From contig DATLFS010000096.1 of assembly GCA_035540935.1 (NCBI GenBank), positions 1 to 26,563 of the forward strand: a stretch of DNA of 26,563 bases. Direction: 5' to 3'. The DNA comes from DATLFS01 sp035540935. GTDB lineage: Bacteria; Actinomycetota; CADDZG01; WHSQ01. Below, one piece after another: positions 15,312 to 22,970 of the stretch; position 1 is the first letter of the stretch; each line of letters starts with the position of its first letter. Below the pieces are notes generated by a model. That model was not told the DNA's origin. It saw nothing but the letters and a program-made list of their open reading frames with translations, and ran no database searches. The position numbers and the translations under genes were made by a program.

Positions 15312-15406
15312 CCGTCACCTCGCAGTCGGGGGTGTCCTCTCCGGTCCTTAGGCTATCGCGGTAGGTTAGGCCGGAATTTCGCCTCGAAACCCACACAGGA
15401 GCAGCC
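15312..15406. promoter_or_regulatory. Divergent gltA/icd promoter region
   Basis: This 95-base region between divergent TCA genes holds TAGGTT (15362-15367, plus), which would start icd near 15374. It also holds TAGGCTA (15349-15355), which reads as TAGGCT on plus and TAGCCT on minus. The minus reading would start gltA near 15343. The two -10-like boxes overlap, so the genes may compete for polymerase. AGGAG (15397-15401) is the icd ribosome site. Confidence 0.5.
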
Positions 15407-16516
15407 ATGTCTGACACGACGCACCGCGTCACGCTGATCCCGGGCGACGGCACCGGTCCCGAGATCGCCGACGCCACCCGGCGCGTCCTCGAAGCCACGG
15501 GCGTCAGGTTCGACTGGGACGTCCAGCATGCCGGCGCCGACGTGATGGATGAGTATGGGACGCCGCTGCCCGACGTCGTCCTCGAGTCGATCCGGCGGAA
15601 CAAGATCGCCATCAAGGGCCCGATCACCACGCCCGTCGGGACGGGTTTCCGCAGCGTGAACGTGGCGCTCCGCAAGGAGCTCGACCTCTACATGTGCCTG
15701 CGGCCGTGCAAGAGCTACCCCGGCGTTCGCTCGCGCTACGAGAACATCGATCTCGTCGTCGTGCGCGAGAACCACGAGGACCTTTACGCCGGCATCGAGT
15801 TCGAGCAAGGGAGTCCCGAGGCGCAGAAGCTGATCGACTTCATCGCCGAACTGGGGGCGCGCCGGATCCGCGAGGACTCCGGCATCTCGATAAAGCCGAT
15901 CTCGGTTACCGGCACGCAGCGCATCGTACGAGCGGCGTTCGAGTACGCGATGAAGAACGGCCGCAAGAAGGTCACCGCCGTTCACAAAGCGAACATCATG
16001 AAGTACTCCGACGGCCTCTTTCTGAAGGTGGCGCGCGAAGTTGCCGAGAACGAGTACGCCGACTCGGGTGTCGAGTTCGAAGATCGCATCGTCGACAACA
16101 TGTGCATGCAGCTCGTGCAGAAGCCAGAGCTGTACGACGTTCTCGTTCTGCCGAACCTTTACGGCGACATCGTGAGCGACCTCGGTGCCGGTCTCGTGGG
16201 CGGTCTCGGCCTGGCGCCGGGCGGCAACATCGGGGATGAGGCCGCCGTGTTCGAGCCGACGCACGGCTCGGCGCCGAAGTACGCGGGGCAGAACAAGGTC
16301 AACCCGATGGCGATGATGCTCTCGGGCGTCCTGATGCTCAGGCACCTCGAGGAGTTCGGTGCCGCCGACCGCCTCGAGAAGGCGATCTCGTCGGTCATCG
16401 CGGAAGGCAAAGACGTCACTTACGACATGAAGCCGAGCCGTGACGACCCGACCGCGGTCGGCACCTCGGAGGTCGCCGACGCGATCATCCAGAAGCTCGA
16501 CGCAATGGTCGTCTGA
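15407..16516 (+). CDS. icd: Isocitrate dehydrogenase (isocitrate/isopropylmalate dehydrogenase family)
   Basis: Oxidative decarboxylation of isocitrate to 2-oxoglutarate. The 369-residue protein has the family start VTLIPGDGTGPEI, the substrate-site SVNVALRKELDLYMCLRP (Ser/Asn/Arg contacts), VVRENHEDLYAG, KANIMKYSDGLF, DNMCMQLV, and NLYGDIVSDLGAGL with metal-binding Asp residues. In the coenzyme pocket HGSAPKYAG carries Lys291-Tyr292, the pair used by NADP-dependent bacterial enzymes, and VTYD carries Tyr339. The fourth position, Arg395 in E. coli, appears to be Pro343, so cofactor choice is uncertain. ATG 15407 has AGGAG five bases upstream. mdh follows after 26 bases, probably co-transcribed. 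Isopropylmalate and homoisocitrate dehydrogenases are the alternatives, but the neighbourhood supports isocitrate. Confidence 0.9.
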   Translation: MSDTTHRVTLIPGDGTGPEIADATRRVLEATGVRFDWDVQHAGADVMDEYGTPLPDVVLESIRRNKIAIKGPITTPVGTGFRSVNVALRKELDLYMCLRPCKSYPGVRSRYENIDLVVVRENHEDLYAGIEFEQGSPEAQKLIDFIAELGARRIREDSGISIKPISVTGTQRIVRAAFEYAMKNGRKKVTAVHKANIMKYSDGLFLKVAREVAENEYADSGVEFEDRIVDNMCMQLVQKPELYDVLVLPNLYGDIVSDLGAGLVGGLGLAPGGNIGDEAAVFEPTHGSAPKYAGQNKVNPMAMMLSGVLMLRHLEEFGAADRLEKAISSVIAEGKDVTYDMKPSRDDPTAVGTSEVADAIIQKLDAMVV

Positions 16517-16542
16517 CCCGAACACTTCACAAGGAGGCAACG

Positions 16543-17478
16543 ATGCCCGGGAAGGTCACCGTCGTCGGCGCGGGGAACGTGGGCTCGAACACGGCGCGCC
16601 GTATCGCCGAGCAGAACCTGTGTGACGAGGTCGTGATGATCGACATCGTCGAGGGACTGCCTCAAGGCCTGGCGCTCGACATCAACCAATCTGCTCCGGT
16701 CGAGGGCTTCGAGACCCACGTCGTCGGGACCAACGACTACTCGGACACGGCCGGATCCGACGTCGTGGTGATCACCGCCGGCCTGCCGCGGCAGCCGGGG
16801 ATGAGCCGGATGGACCTCCTCGACAAGAACGCGCAGATCGTGAGCAGTGTGACCGAGCAGATCGCGGCCAACTCGCCCGAGACGATCATCATCGTCGTCT
16901 CCAACCCGCTCGACGAGATGACGTTCCTCGCCTCGCTCGTCTCCGGTTTCCCCAAGGAGCGGGTAGTGGGCATGGCCGGAGTGCTCGACTCGTCCCGGCT
17001 CCGGTACTTCATCGCGGAGAAGCTGGCCGTGCCGCCCACCTCGGTCGAGGCGATGACGCTCGGCAGTCACGGCGACCAGATGGTCGCGCTCCCGCGCCAC
17101 GCGACCGTCCAGGGGAAGCCGCTCCCGGAGCTGGTGAGCGAAGAGGACCTCGAGCAGCTCTTCCAGCGGACGCGGGATGCGGGTGCCGAGATCGTCGGCT
17201 ACCTCAAGAAGGGGAGCGCGTTCTACGCGCCGTCGTCTTCGTCGGCGGCGATGGTCGCGTCGATCTTGCGAGACGCGAACGACATCCTGCCCACGTGTGC
17301 GTGGACGACCGGTCAGTACGGAGTGTCCGACGTCTACCTGGGTGTTCCGGCTCGCCTCGGCCGCGGGGGAGTGACCGAGATCGTCGAGATGGACCTGAAC
17401 GACGACGAGCTTGCCCAGCTGCGTGAGGCGGCCGAGGCGATCCGGTCGAAGTGCGAGGAGCTGGCGGCGCGCCGTTAG
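16543..17478 (+). CDS. mdh: Malate dehydrogenase (LDH-like type)
   Basis: NAD-dependent oxidation of malate to oxaloacetate, closing the TCA cycle. The 311-residue protein starts with the Rossmann motif VTVVGAGNVGSNTA; the acidic end of strand two (VVMIDI) favours NAD. Substrate-loop residues RQPGMSR include Arg83, diagnostic of malate rather than lactate, and Arg89. NPLDEMT and GSHGDQM with catalytic His176 complete the active site. A strong AAGGAGG site precedes ATG 16543. It lies 26 bases downstream of icd, and citrate synthase is divergent next door, so three TCA enzymes share one neighbourhood. Confidence 0.97.
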   Translation: MPGKVTVVGAGNVGSNTARRIAEQNLCDEVVMIDIVEGLPQGLALDINQSAPVEGFETHVVGTNDYSDTAGSDVVVITAGLPRQPGMSRMDLLDKNAQIVSSVTEQIAANSPETIIIVVSNPLDEMTFLASLVSGFPKERVVGMAGVLDSSRLRYFIAEKLAVPPTSVEAMTLGSHGDQMVALPRHATVQGKPLPELVSEEDLEQLFQRTRDAGAEIVGYLKKGSAFYAPSSSSAAMVASILRDANDILPTCAWTTGQYGVSDVYLGVPARLGRGGVTEIVEMDLNDDELAQLREAAEAIRSKCEELAARR

Positions 17479-17515
17479 CGGGAAGACCTCGGTCCATCGG
17501 GCGGTTGCCTGAAAC

Positions 17516-18271
17516 GTGGAACAGACGCCCGTCTACGACGTCGACGAGCTGACCTTCGAGCGCGACGTCCTCGAGCGATCACGTGAGACGCCGGTGGTCG
17601 TCGACTTCTGGGCTTCCTGGTGCGGTCCGTGCCGGCAGCTCGGGCCACTCCTCGAACGACTGGCGAGCGAGGCCGGCGGGAGTTGGGTCCTTGCGAAGGT
17701 CGATGTCGACCGCAACCCGCGTCTCGCGAGCGCTTTCCGCGTGCAGGGCATCCCGGCGGTACACGCCTTCAAGGACGGCCGCCACGCGGGCGAGTTCGTG
17801 GGAGCTTTGCCGGAGCCGCAGGTGCGCGAATGGCTCCTCCGGCTCGGTCCGAGTGAGGCCGATCGGCTGGTCGAGGAGGGCGAGAGATGCGAGGCCGAGG
17901 GCGCGCCGGAGCTTGCCGCGAAGGCGTACCGCGCCGCGCTCGACCTCGAGCCCGGTCACTCCGCCGCGCGGCGTGCCGCCGAGCGGGTCGAACTCCGGCT
18001 GCGCGCCTCCACGTCCGATACGGCCGCTCTCCGGGCCCGCCTCGGGCGCGACCCGACGGACACCGCCGCGGCCGTCGAGCTGGCGGATGCGCTGATGCTC
18101 GAAGGCGATCCCGACGGCGCTTTCGGCGTGCTGCTGGGTGCGGTCGCTGCAACCGACCCGCCCGAGCGCGACGACGTCCGCCTCCACCTGCTTCGCTTGC
18201 TCGAGACGCTGCCTCCAGACGACGAGCGCGTCGGAGCGGTGCGCCGGCGTCTGGCGGCGGCGCTCTTCTAG
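17516..18271 (+). CDS. Thioredoxin-domain protein with C-terminal TPR-like helices (CnoX/YbbN-like co-chaperone)
   Basis: 251 residues. A thioredoxin domain (about 1-108) has the active site WCGPC (Cys36, Cys39) and the cis-proline region GIPAVHAF. It is followed by an Ala/Arg/Glu-rich helical region (about 112-250) with TPR-like repeats such as AAKAYRAALDLEPGHSAARR. This layout matches CnoX/YbbN, which protects unfolded proteins and hands them to chaperonins. E. coli YbbN has lost the CxxC pair, whereas here it is intact, so thiol-disulfide activity is expected. No signal peptide, so cytoplasmic. The GTG start at 17516, 37 bases after mdh, has no convincing ribosome site. Its stop overlaps that of the opposing acyl-CoA synthetase in the palindrome CTAG (18268-18271). 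Confidence 0.9.
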   Translation: MEQTPVYDVDELTFERDVLERSRETPVVVDFWASWCGPCRQLGPLLERLASEAGGSWVLAKVDVDRNPRLASAFRVQGIPAVHAFKDGRHAGEFVGALPEPQVREWLLRLGPSEADRLVEEGERCEAEGAPELAAKAYRAALDLEPGHSAARRAAERVELRLRASTSDTAALRARLGRDPTDTAAAVELADALMLEGDPDGAFGVLLGAVAATDPPERDDVRLHLLRLLETLPPDDERVGAVRRRLAAALF

Positions 18272-19719
18272 CCGCCGGGCGGGGTTCTCCGCGGCTTCCC
18301 CGTCGGGGTTCGGGGGATCTCGTCGAGGACGACGATCCGCCGCGGCACCTTGAACGCGGCGACCCTGGCCCGCACCCACGCCCGCACCTCGTCGGGGATG
18401 AGCTCCCGTCCGGGCGCCGTGACCACGGCCGCTTCGACCCTCTGCCCCCACTCGTCGTCCGGCGCGCCGTAGACGATCGCGTCGGCCACCGACGGGTGCC
18501 CGGCCAGCACCGCCTCGACCTCCTGCGGGTAGACGTTCACGCCGCCCGTGATGATCACGTCGTGCTTTCGACCGACGAGGAAGAGATATCCGTCGGCGTC
18601 GACGTAGCCGAGATCCCCCACGGTGAAGGCCGATCCTCTCCACGCGGCGTCGGTCTTCTCCGGGTCGTTCCAGTAACGGAAGCGCTCGGCTCCGGGATCG
18701 TCGATCCATATCTCGCCGGTCTCGCCGGCCGCAAGGTCGTGCCCGGCGTCGTCTCGTACGAAGATCTGCGCTCCGGGATTCGGGCGGCCGACGCTTCCGG
18801 GTTTCCGTACCCACTCGGCCGTGGAGATGCGCGTCGCCTGACCTTCCGTGGCGCCGTAGAACTCCCATACCGTCTCTTCCGGGAAAGACGCCATCACGAT
18901 GTCCTTCGTCACGCGTCTGATCGGCGCGCCTGCGTGCGCGAGCCACCGCAGCGATGAGAGGTCGTGCCGGGTGAGGCCCGTTCGGCCGAGGCTCACGATG
19001 CGCTCGAGGTGCGTCGGCACCATGAACGTCGACGTCACGGAGAAGAGGTCGATCGCGGCCAGCGCGGAGCGGGCGTCGAAGCGACCGAGGATCGAGACGG
19101 CCCCCCCGCTTTCGAGCGTCCGAAGGGCGAAGCGCAGCGGCGCCGAATGGGCGAGCGGCGAGCAGACGAGGTGGCGGTCCTCGGGGGCGATGGACCAGAG
19201 ACGCCGGAACGCCTGCGATCGAGCGGCGGCGATCTCCTCGGGGGCCGGGTCGACCCACACGCCTTTCGGGCGCCCGGTGGTCCCCGACGTGTAGTGCATG
19301 GGACGGCCGAGGACGACGTCGGCCACCTCCGCCGGCGACGACTGGTGGAGCGTCCGCTCGAAGGCGTCGCCGAAGGTGACGACGCCGAGACCGGCGCCGG
19401 GCTCTACATGCCGATCGCTGAAGAGCCACGACGCGCCGGAGTCCTCGAGGAGGTAGCGGGCCTCGGCCGGGGTCGAGAGAGGGTTTATCGGCACGGGGAC
19501 GATTCCGGCGCGCAGCGCGCCACCCACCACCTCGACCACCTCGCGCCGGTTCCCGGCCCACACGGCGATGCGGTCGCCACGGCGGATGCCGGCGGACAGG
19601 AGTGACCCCGCGACCCGTCGCATGCGGTCGTCTATCTCCGCGTGCGACCACACGCGGTGCGGCTCGATGACGGCCGGCGCGTCCGGCGTCAGGCGCGCCG
19701 CTTCGCCGATGCCGTTCAT
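18268..19719 (-). CDS. AMP-forming acyl-CoA synthetase / AMP-dependent ligase
   Basis: Activates a carboxylic acid to an acyl-adenylate and then probably to the CoA thioester. At 483 residues it is on the short side for the family. The P-loop-like motif YTSGTTGRPKG is at 143-153. Other motifs are EFYGATEGQ, the hinge region TVGDLGYVDADGYLFLVGR, GGVNVYPQEVE, and near the C-terminus PTGKPRR with the catalytic Lys475. All core motifs are intact, so it should be active. The substrate (fatty, aromatic or other acid) cannot be told from sequence. ATG 19719 has a weak ribosome site; TATCGT (19743-19738) is a possible -10. It is divergent from the phosphodiesterase gene and ends in a stop codon shared with the thioredoxin gene. 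Confidence 0.92.
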   Translation of the reverse strand: MNGIGEAARLTPDAPAVIEPHRVWSHAEIDDRMRRVAGSLLSAGIRRGDRIAVWAGNRREVVEVVGGALRAGIVPVPINPLSTPAEARYLLEDSGASWLFSDRHVEPGAGLGVVTFGDAFERTLHQSSPAEVADVVLGRPMHYTSGTTGRPKGVWVDPAPEEIAAARSQAFRRLWSIAPEDRHLVCSPLAHSAPLRFALRTLESGGAVSILGRFDARSALAAIDLFSVTSTFMVPTHLERIVSLGRTGLTRHDLSSLRWLAHAGAPIRRVTKDIVMASFPEETVWEFYGATEGQATRISTAEWVRKPGSVGRPNPGAQIFVRDDAGHDLAAGETGEIWIDDPGAERFRYWNDPEKTDAAWRGSAFTVGDLGYVDADGYLFLVGRKHDVIITGGVNVYPQEVEAVLAGHPSVADAIVYGAPDDEWGQRVEAAVVTAPGRELIPDEVRAWVRARVAAFKVPRRIVVLDEIPRTPTGKPRRTPPGG

Positions 19720-19812
19720 CCGCTTTCGCCTTTTCGCACGATATGAACGTACTGCGGAGGCCGTTCGGTCATCCCGGAGTTAGGTGGGAGCAAGCCGGGG
19801 GAGGGTTGGGAG
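19720..19812. promoter_or_regulatory. Divergent promoter region, acyl-CoA synthetase / phosphodiesterase
   Basis: This 93-base region holds TATCGT on minus (19743-19738), which would start the ligase transcript near 19731. TTAGGT/TAGGTG on plus (19780-19786) is a weaker box for the phosphodiesterase gene. G-rich GGGGGAGGG (about 19797-19805) is the likely ribosome site for the GTG at 19813. I see no convincing operator. Confidence 0.4.
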
Positions 19813-21303
19813 GTGAACCAGCGCAAGGTCGTTTACGTCGTCGTGGACGGAATGTCCACGGAGGCATTCGAGATCGCCACGGCTTCGGGCGCGGCGCCGG
19901 CCTTCGCGTTCCTGAAGGAGCGTTCTTCGTACGTACGCGATGCGGTCGCGATCTTCCCGACGATCACGCCCTGCGCCTCGGCGTCGCTCATCACGGGCGA
20001 GCGTCCCCACCGCCACCGCATCCCCGGGATCTGCTGGTACGACCGCGATGCGCAGCGCTTCGTCAACTACGGACAGAGCCCGCGGGCCGCGGTCGCGGAG
20101 GGCCTGTCGCAGATCGTGGAAGACGTCCTGGTCAACCTGAACGAGCGCCACCTCAACCCACAGATCACTACGATCCACGAGGCGCTCGATTCCCTCTCGG
20201 TCCGGTCTGCGTCGATCAACTTCATGGTCTTCCGCGGGCCGCACCGGCACGAGGTCAAGCCGAACCTGATCGAGAAGCTGCTGTTTCGGCGCCGTCTCCC
20301 CCGGTCGATGACGGGCCCGGTCGAGCACTACTTCGCCGACGTCGTCGGCGGGAAGGCAGACGCGTGCGGCAAGGCGCTGCCGAAGCGGGGCCTCGAGAAG
20401 AGGATCAAGGCGACCGACGGGTGGGCCGCCTGCGTCACGCGTGACCTGCTGGAGCGCGACGCCGCCGACATGGTGTTGCTATACCTCCACGAGAACGATC
20501 ACCGCTCCCATCGAACCGGTCCGCACGCGCAGGTCGAGAGCCTCGCCGACGCCGACCGACACGTGCAACACGTGCTGGAAACGTTCGGATCGTGGGAGGA
20601 AACTGCCGACCGGGTCGGCTTCGTCGTGACCTCCGACCACTCCCAGTCACCCATCTCCGACGATGCGGACCACATCGTCCGGCTCGAGCAGGTCCTGGAA
20701 GGATTCACGCAGGTGAAGCCCCAGCGCGGCAAGGAGCCGTTCGCCGATAACGAGGTTGCCGTGGCAGGGAACGGCCGCGTCGGGTTCATCTATCTGAACG
20801 AGTCCGACCGCGACCGTCTTCGAACACCGGTGACGAGGATCCTGCGCGACCATCCGGGTGTCGATCAGGTCCTGTGGCGAGAAGACGGTTACTTCTGCGT
20901 GACCTCGCGGCGGGGGTCGATGAGGTTCCGTCCCGACCGCGGGTCACGCGTGCGCGACGAGCGCGGCGACGGATGGGCCATCGACGGAGACGTCGCCGCC
21001 GTCTCCGGAGTGATCGACGACGGATTGCTGAGGACGCCGGAGTACCCGCTGGCTCTATGGCGCATCTCCTCCGCGCTCGAGCTGGAGCGCTGTGGGGACA
21101 TCGTCGTGACGGCCTCCCTCGGATGGGAGTTCACCGACCTCGCGGGGGCCGACCATCGCGGCGGCGGTGACCACGGCAGTCTTCACGTCCAGGACTCCAT
21201 CGTGCCCTTCCTCTCGACGCTGGCGGAGGCCCCCGCCCGGGCATCGACGGTCGATGTGGCGCCCCACATCGTCGGCCACTTCGAGCGCCTCCGAAGCGTG
21301 TGA
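19813..21303 (+). CDS. Alkaline-phosphatase-superfamily phosphodiesterase (NPP-type)
   Basis: 496 residues, resembling type I phosphodiesterase/nucleotide pyrophosphatases, two-metal enzymes that cut phosphate mono- or diesters. Metal and catalytic residues can be placed: Asp12 (VVVDGM), nucleophile Thr52 (FPTITPCASASLITG), Asp229 and His233 (ENDHRSH), Asp275-His276 (SDHSQ), and His454 (GGGDHGSL). No signal peptide or membrane segment is visible, so it seems cytoplasmic, unusual for a family often exported. It starts at GTG 19813 and its TGA overlaps the lipid-kinase GTG by 4 bases, so the two are translationally coupled. Possible substrates are nucleotides, phospholipid head groups or other phosphodiesters; linkage to a lipid kinase makes a lipid plausible, but this is inference. 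Confidence 0.85.
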   Translation: MNQRKVVYVVVDGMSTEAFEIATASGAAPAFAFLKERSSYVRDAVAIFPTITPCASASLITGERPHRHRIPGICWYDRDAQRFVNYGQSPRAAVAEGLSQIVEDVLVNLNERHLNPQITTIHEALDSLSVRSASINFMVFRGPHRHEVKPNLIEKLLFRRRLPRSMTGPVEHYFADVVGGKADACGKALPKRGLEKRIKATDGWAACVTRDLLERDAADMVLLYLHENDHRSHRTGPHAQVESLADADRHVQHVLETFGSWEETADRVGFVVTSDHSQSPISDDADHIVRLEQVLEGFTQVKPQRGKEPFADNEVAVAGNGRVGFIYLNESDRDRLRTPVTRILRDHPGVDQVLWREDGYFCVTSRRGSMRFRPDRGSRVRDERGDGWAIDGDVAAVSGVIDDGLLRTPEYPLALWRISSALELERCGDIVVTASLGWEFTDLAGADHRGGGDHGSLHVQDSIVPFLSTLAEAPARASTVDVAPHIVGHFERLRSV

Positions 21304-22175
21304 AGGTCCTGCTGGTCAAGAACCCTTCCTCGGGTTCGGCGGGAGATGCTTCCGGCGAAGCGCTCGCCGACCGGCTGCGCCATCTGGGTGACGTGGGCGT
21401 GCTCGAGCCGGAGAGCGCCGGTTCCGCGCCGGAAGAGATCGCCGCGGCGGCACGAGATCGCGACGCGGTCGTCGTTGCCGGCGGCGATGGGACCGTTAGC
21501 CAGGCGGTCAATGCGTTGGAGCTTGACCTGGACCGTTTGCTGTTCGGCCTGATCCCGGCGGGGACCGGCAACGATCTCGCGCGCACGCTCGATCTTCCCG
21601 ACGATCCCGCGACCTGCGCGGCCGGACTGAACCCGGCGCGGACCCGAAGAGTCGACGTCGGGCGGATCGAAGCGACGGGCGTCCGGCGTCTCTTCATCAA
21701 CGCCTGCCTCGGGGGGTTTCCGGTCGCGGTGGACGACGCCATCGACGAGGACACCAAACGCCTGCTCGGCCCGCTCGCCTTCTGGGTGGGTGGGGCGAAG
21801 GCGGCGCTCGACCTAAAGCGGTTCGCCGTGACCGTCAACGGCGTCGCGGTCCAAGACTGCGTCGCGGTAGGGATAGGCAACGGCAGAACGGCCGGCGGAG
21901 GTATCGAGCTTTGGCCCGAGGCGGATCCCGGCGACGGCCGGTTCGACGTGTGCGCGCTCGGCGCGCCGGGGCTCCTCGATGCGGCCCGCGTCGCCGTGAA
22001 GGTGAAGGCCGGAACGCACCGCGAGCTGGAAGCGGTTCACACCGTGCAGGCGGAGCGCGTCGTTGTCGACGCCGACCCGACGGTCGAGTTCAACGCCGAC
22101 GGCGAGATCATCGGGGCGCTGACCCCGGTCACTTTCAGCCTTGCGGGCGCGCTGCGGATGATGACCGTCTCGTAA
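21300..22175 (+). CDS. Diacylglycerol-kinase-like lipid kinase
   Basis: DAGK catalytic-domain protein (291 residues), expected to phosphorylate diacylglycerol or a related lipid with ATP at the inner membrane face. Motifs: start VLLVKNPSSGS, nucleotide loop GGDGTVSQ (61-68), IPAGTGNDLARTL (85-97), the later GIGNGRTAGGGIELWPEADP with DGRFDV, and NADGE (265-269). In most relatives I know the first loop reads GGDGT followed by x-N/H-E; here the Glu position is Gln68. It overlaps the phosphodiesterase gene by 4 bases (GTGA) and the cyclase follows 21 bases later. The exact lipid is unknown; sphingoid-base and YegS-type kinases share this fold. Confidence 0.92.
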   Translation: MKVLLVKNPSSGSAGDASGEALADRLRHLGDVGVLEPESAGSAPEEIAAAARDRDAVVVAGGDGTVSQAVNALELDLDRLLFGLIPAGTGNDLARTLDLPDDPATCAAGLNPARTRRVDVGRIEATGVRRLFINACLGGFPVAVDDAIDEDTKRLLGPLAFWVGGAKAALDLKRFAVTVNGVAVQDCVAVGIGNGRTAGGGIELWPEADPGDGRFDVCALGAPGLLDAARVAVKVKAGTHRELEAVHTVQAERVVVDADPTVEFNADGEIIGALTPVTFSLAGALRMMTVS

Positions 22176-22184
22176 GACGCTCGC

Positions 22185-22190
22185 TAGGCT
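22185..22190 (+). promoter_or_regulatory. -10 box (TAGGCT) for leaderless cyclase gene
   Basis: TAGGCT ends exactly 6 bases before the cyclase GTG (22197). ATGACC (22161-22166), 18 bases upstream, is a fair -35 match. There is no ribosome-binding site, so leaderless transcription separate from the lipid kinase is likely. Confidence 0.55.
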
Positions 22191-22196
22191 GTCCCT

Positions 22197-22970
22197 GTGA
22201 AGGCGAAGAAGGTCGTCATGGCGGCTCTACGGCGAGATCCCGACCTCGCCGACCAGATAAAGGGGTCGCTCAAGGGACGCGTGGACGAGGCGGGACGTCT
22301 CTCTACCGTGGTTCAGGCCGTCGGAGCCCTTGAGCCGATCCTCGCGGACGCGGTGCGGAAGCGGCCGTCGCGGCTCGGGCTCCTCGGGTTGAAGAGTGCG
22401 CACCTGATCGCTCAGCTGGCCAGCGAGGACGACACTTCCAGCGGGAGGCTCGCCGCCATCGCCGGATCCGGCACGGTGGGGATCGTCTTCGCCGACGTAG
22501 CCGGCTTCACCGAGTTCACGTCGCGGAACGGCGATGCACAAGCGATCGCGCTGCTCGGGCGCGTGCACGACGCGGTGGCGGCGGCCACCGCCGTGGGACG
22601 GGGCGAGATCGTGAAGCGATTCGGCGACGGCTATCTACTGGCCTTCCCCTCCGCATCTCAGGCGGTTCGGGCGGCGGTCGACCTAGCTGCACGAGTGGAC
22701 CGCGACGCGGGACGCACTTACGGCACCAGGGTGCGCGTCGCCGTGCACGCAGGCGAGCCTCTCGTCGAGGGTGATGATCTTCTCGGCCACGACGTGAACC
22801 TGACGGCCAGATTGCTCGACGTGGCGGAACCCGGGGAGGTCGTCGTGTCGGACGCCGCCCGTGAGGCGGCGGAGCGCCGGCTCCGGAAGATCTCGTTCAG
22901 CGATCGGCGCGAGGTGAAGGTGCGCGGTCTCGCTCTGCGCGTCGGGGTGGCGACGGCGACCGCTTCGTGA
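22197..22970 (+). CDS. Class III adenylyl cyclase with N-terminal helical domain
   Basis: Makes cAMP from ATP as a homodimer. The 257-residue protein has an N-terminal region (about 1-88), predicted helical and without recognisable domain or membrane segment, then a class III catalytic domain (about 92-255). Catalytic residues are complete: metal Asp100 (FADVAGFTEF) and Asp144 (KRFGDGY), adenine-selecting Lys140 and Asp199 (GHDVNLTAR), and transition-state Asn201 and Arg205. The Lys/Asp pair indicates ATP rather than GTP. The start is GTG 22197 with a TAGGCT box ideally placed upstream. The last 74 bases overlap the opposing acetyltransferase gene. The N-terminal part may be a sensor or dimerisation domain. 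Confidence 0.92.
   Translation: MKAKKVVMAALRRDPDLADQIKGSLKGRVDEAGRLSTVVQAVGALEPILADAVRKRPSRLGLLGLKSAHLIAQLASEDDTSSGRLAAIAGSGTVGIVFADVAGFTEFTSRNGDAQAIALLGRVHDAVAAATAVGRGEIVKRFGDGYLLAFPSASQAVRAAVDLAARVDRDAGRTYGTRVRVAVHAGEPLVEGDDLLGHDVNLTARLLDVAEPGEVVVSDAAREAAERRLRKISFSDRREVKVRGLALRVGVATATAS

Noticed and set aside
17579..19651. A 690-codon minus-strand frame across the thioredoxin and acyl-CoA synthetase genes
   Set aside because: It is a frame-shifted shadow, very rich in Arg, and contains none of the conserved motifs seen in the true frames.
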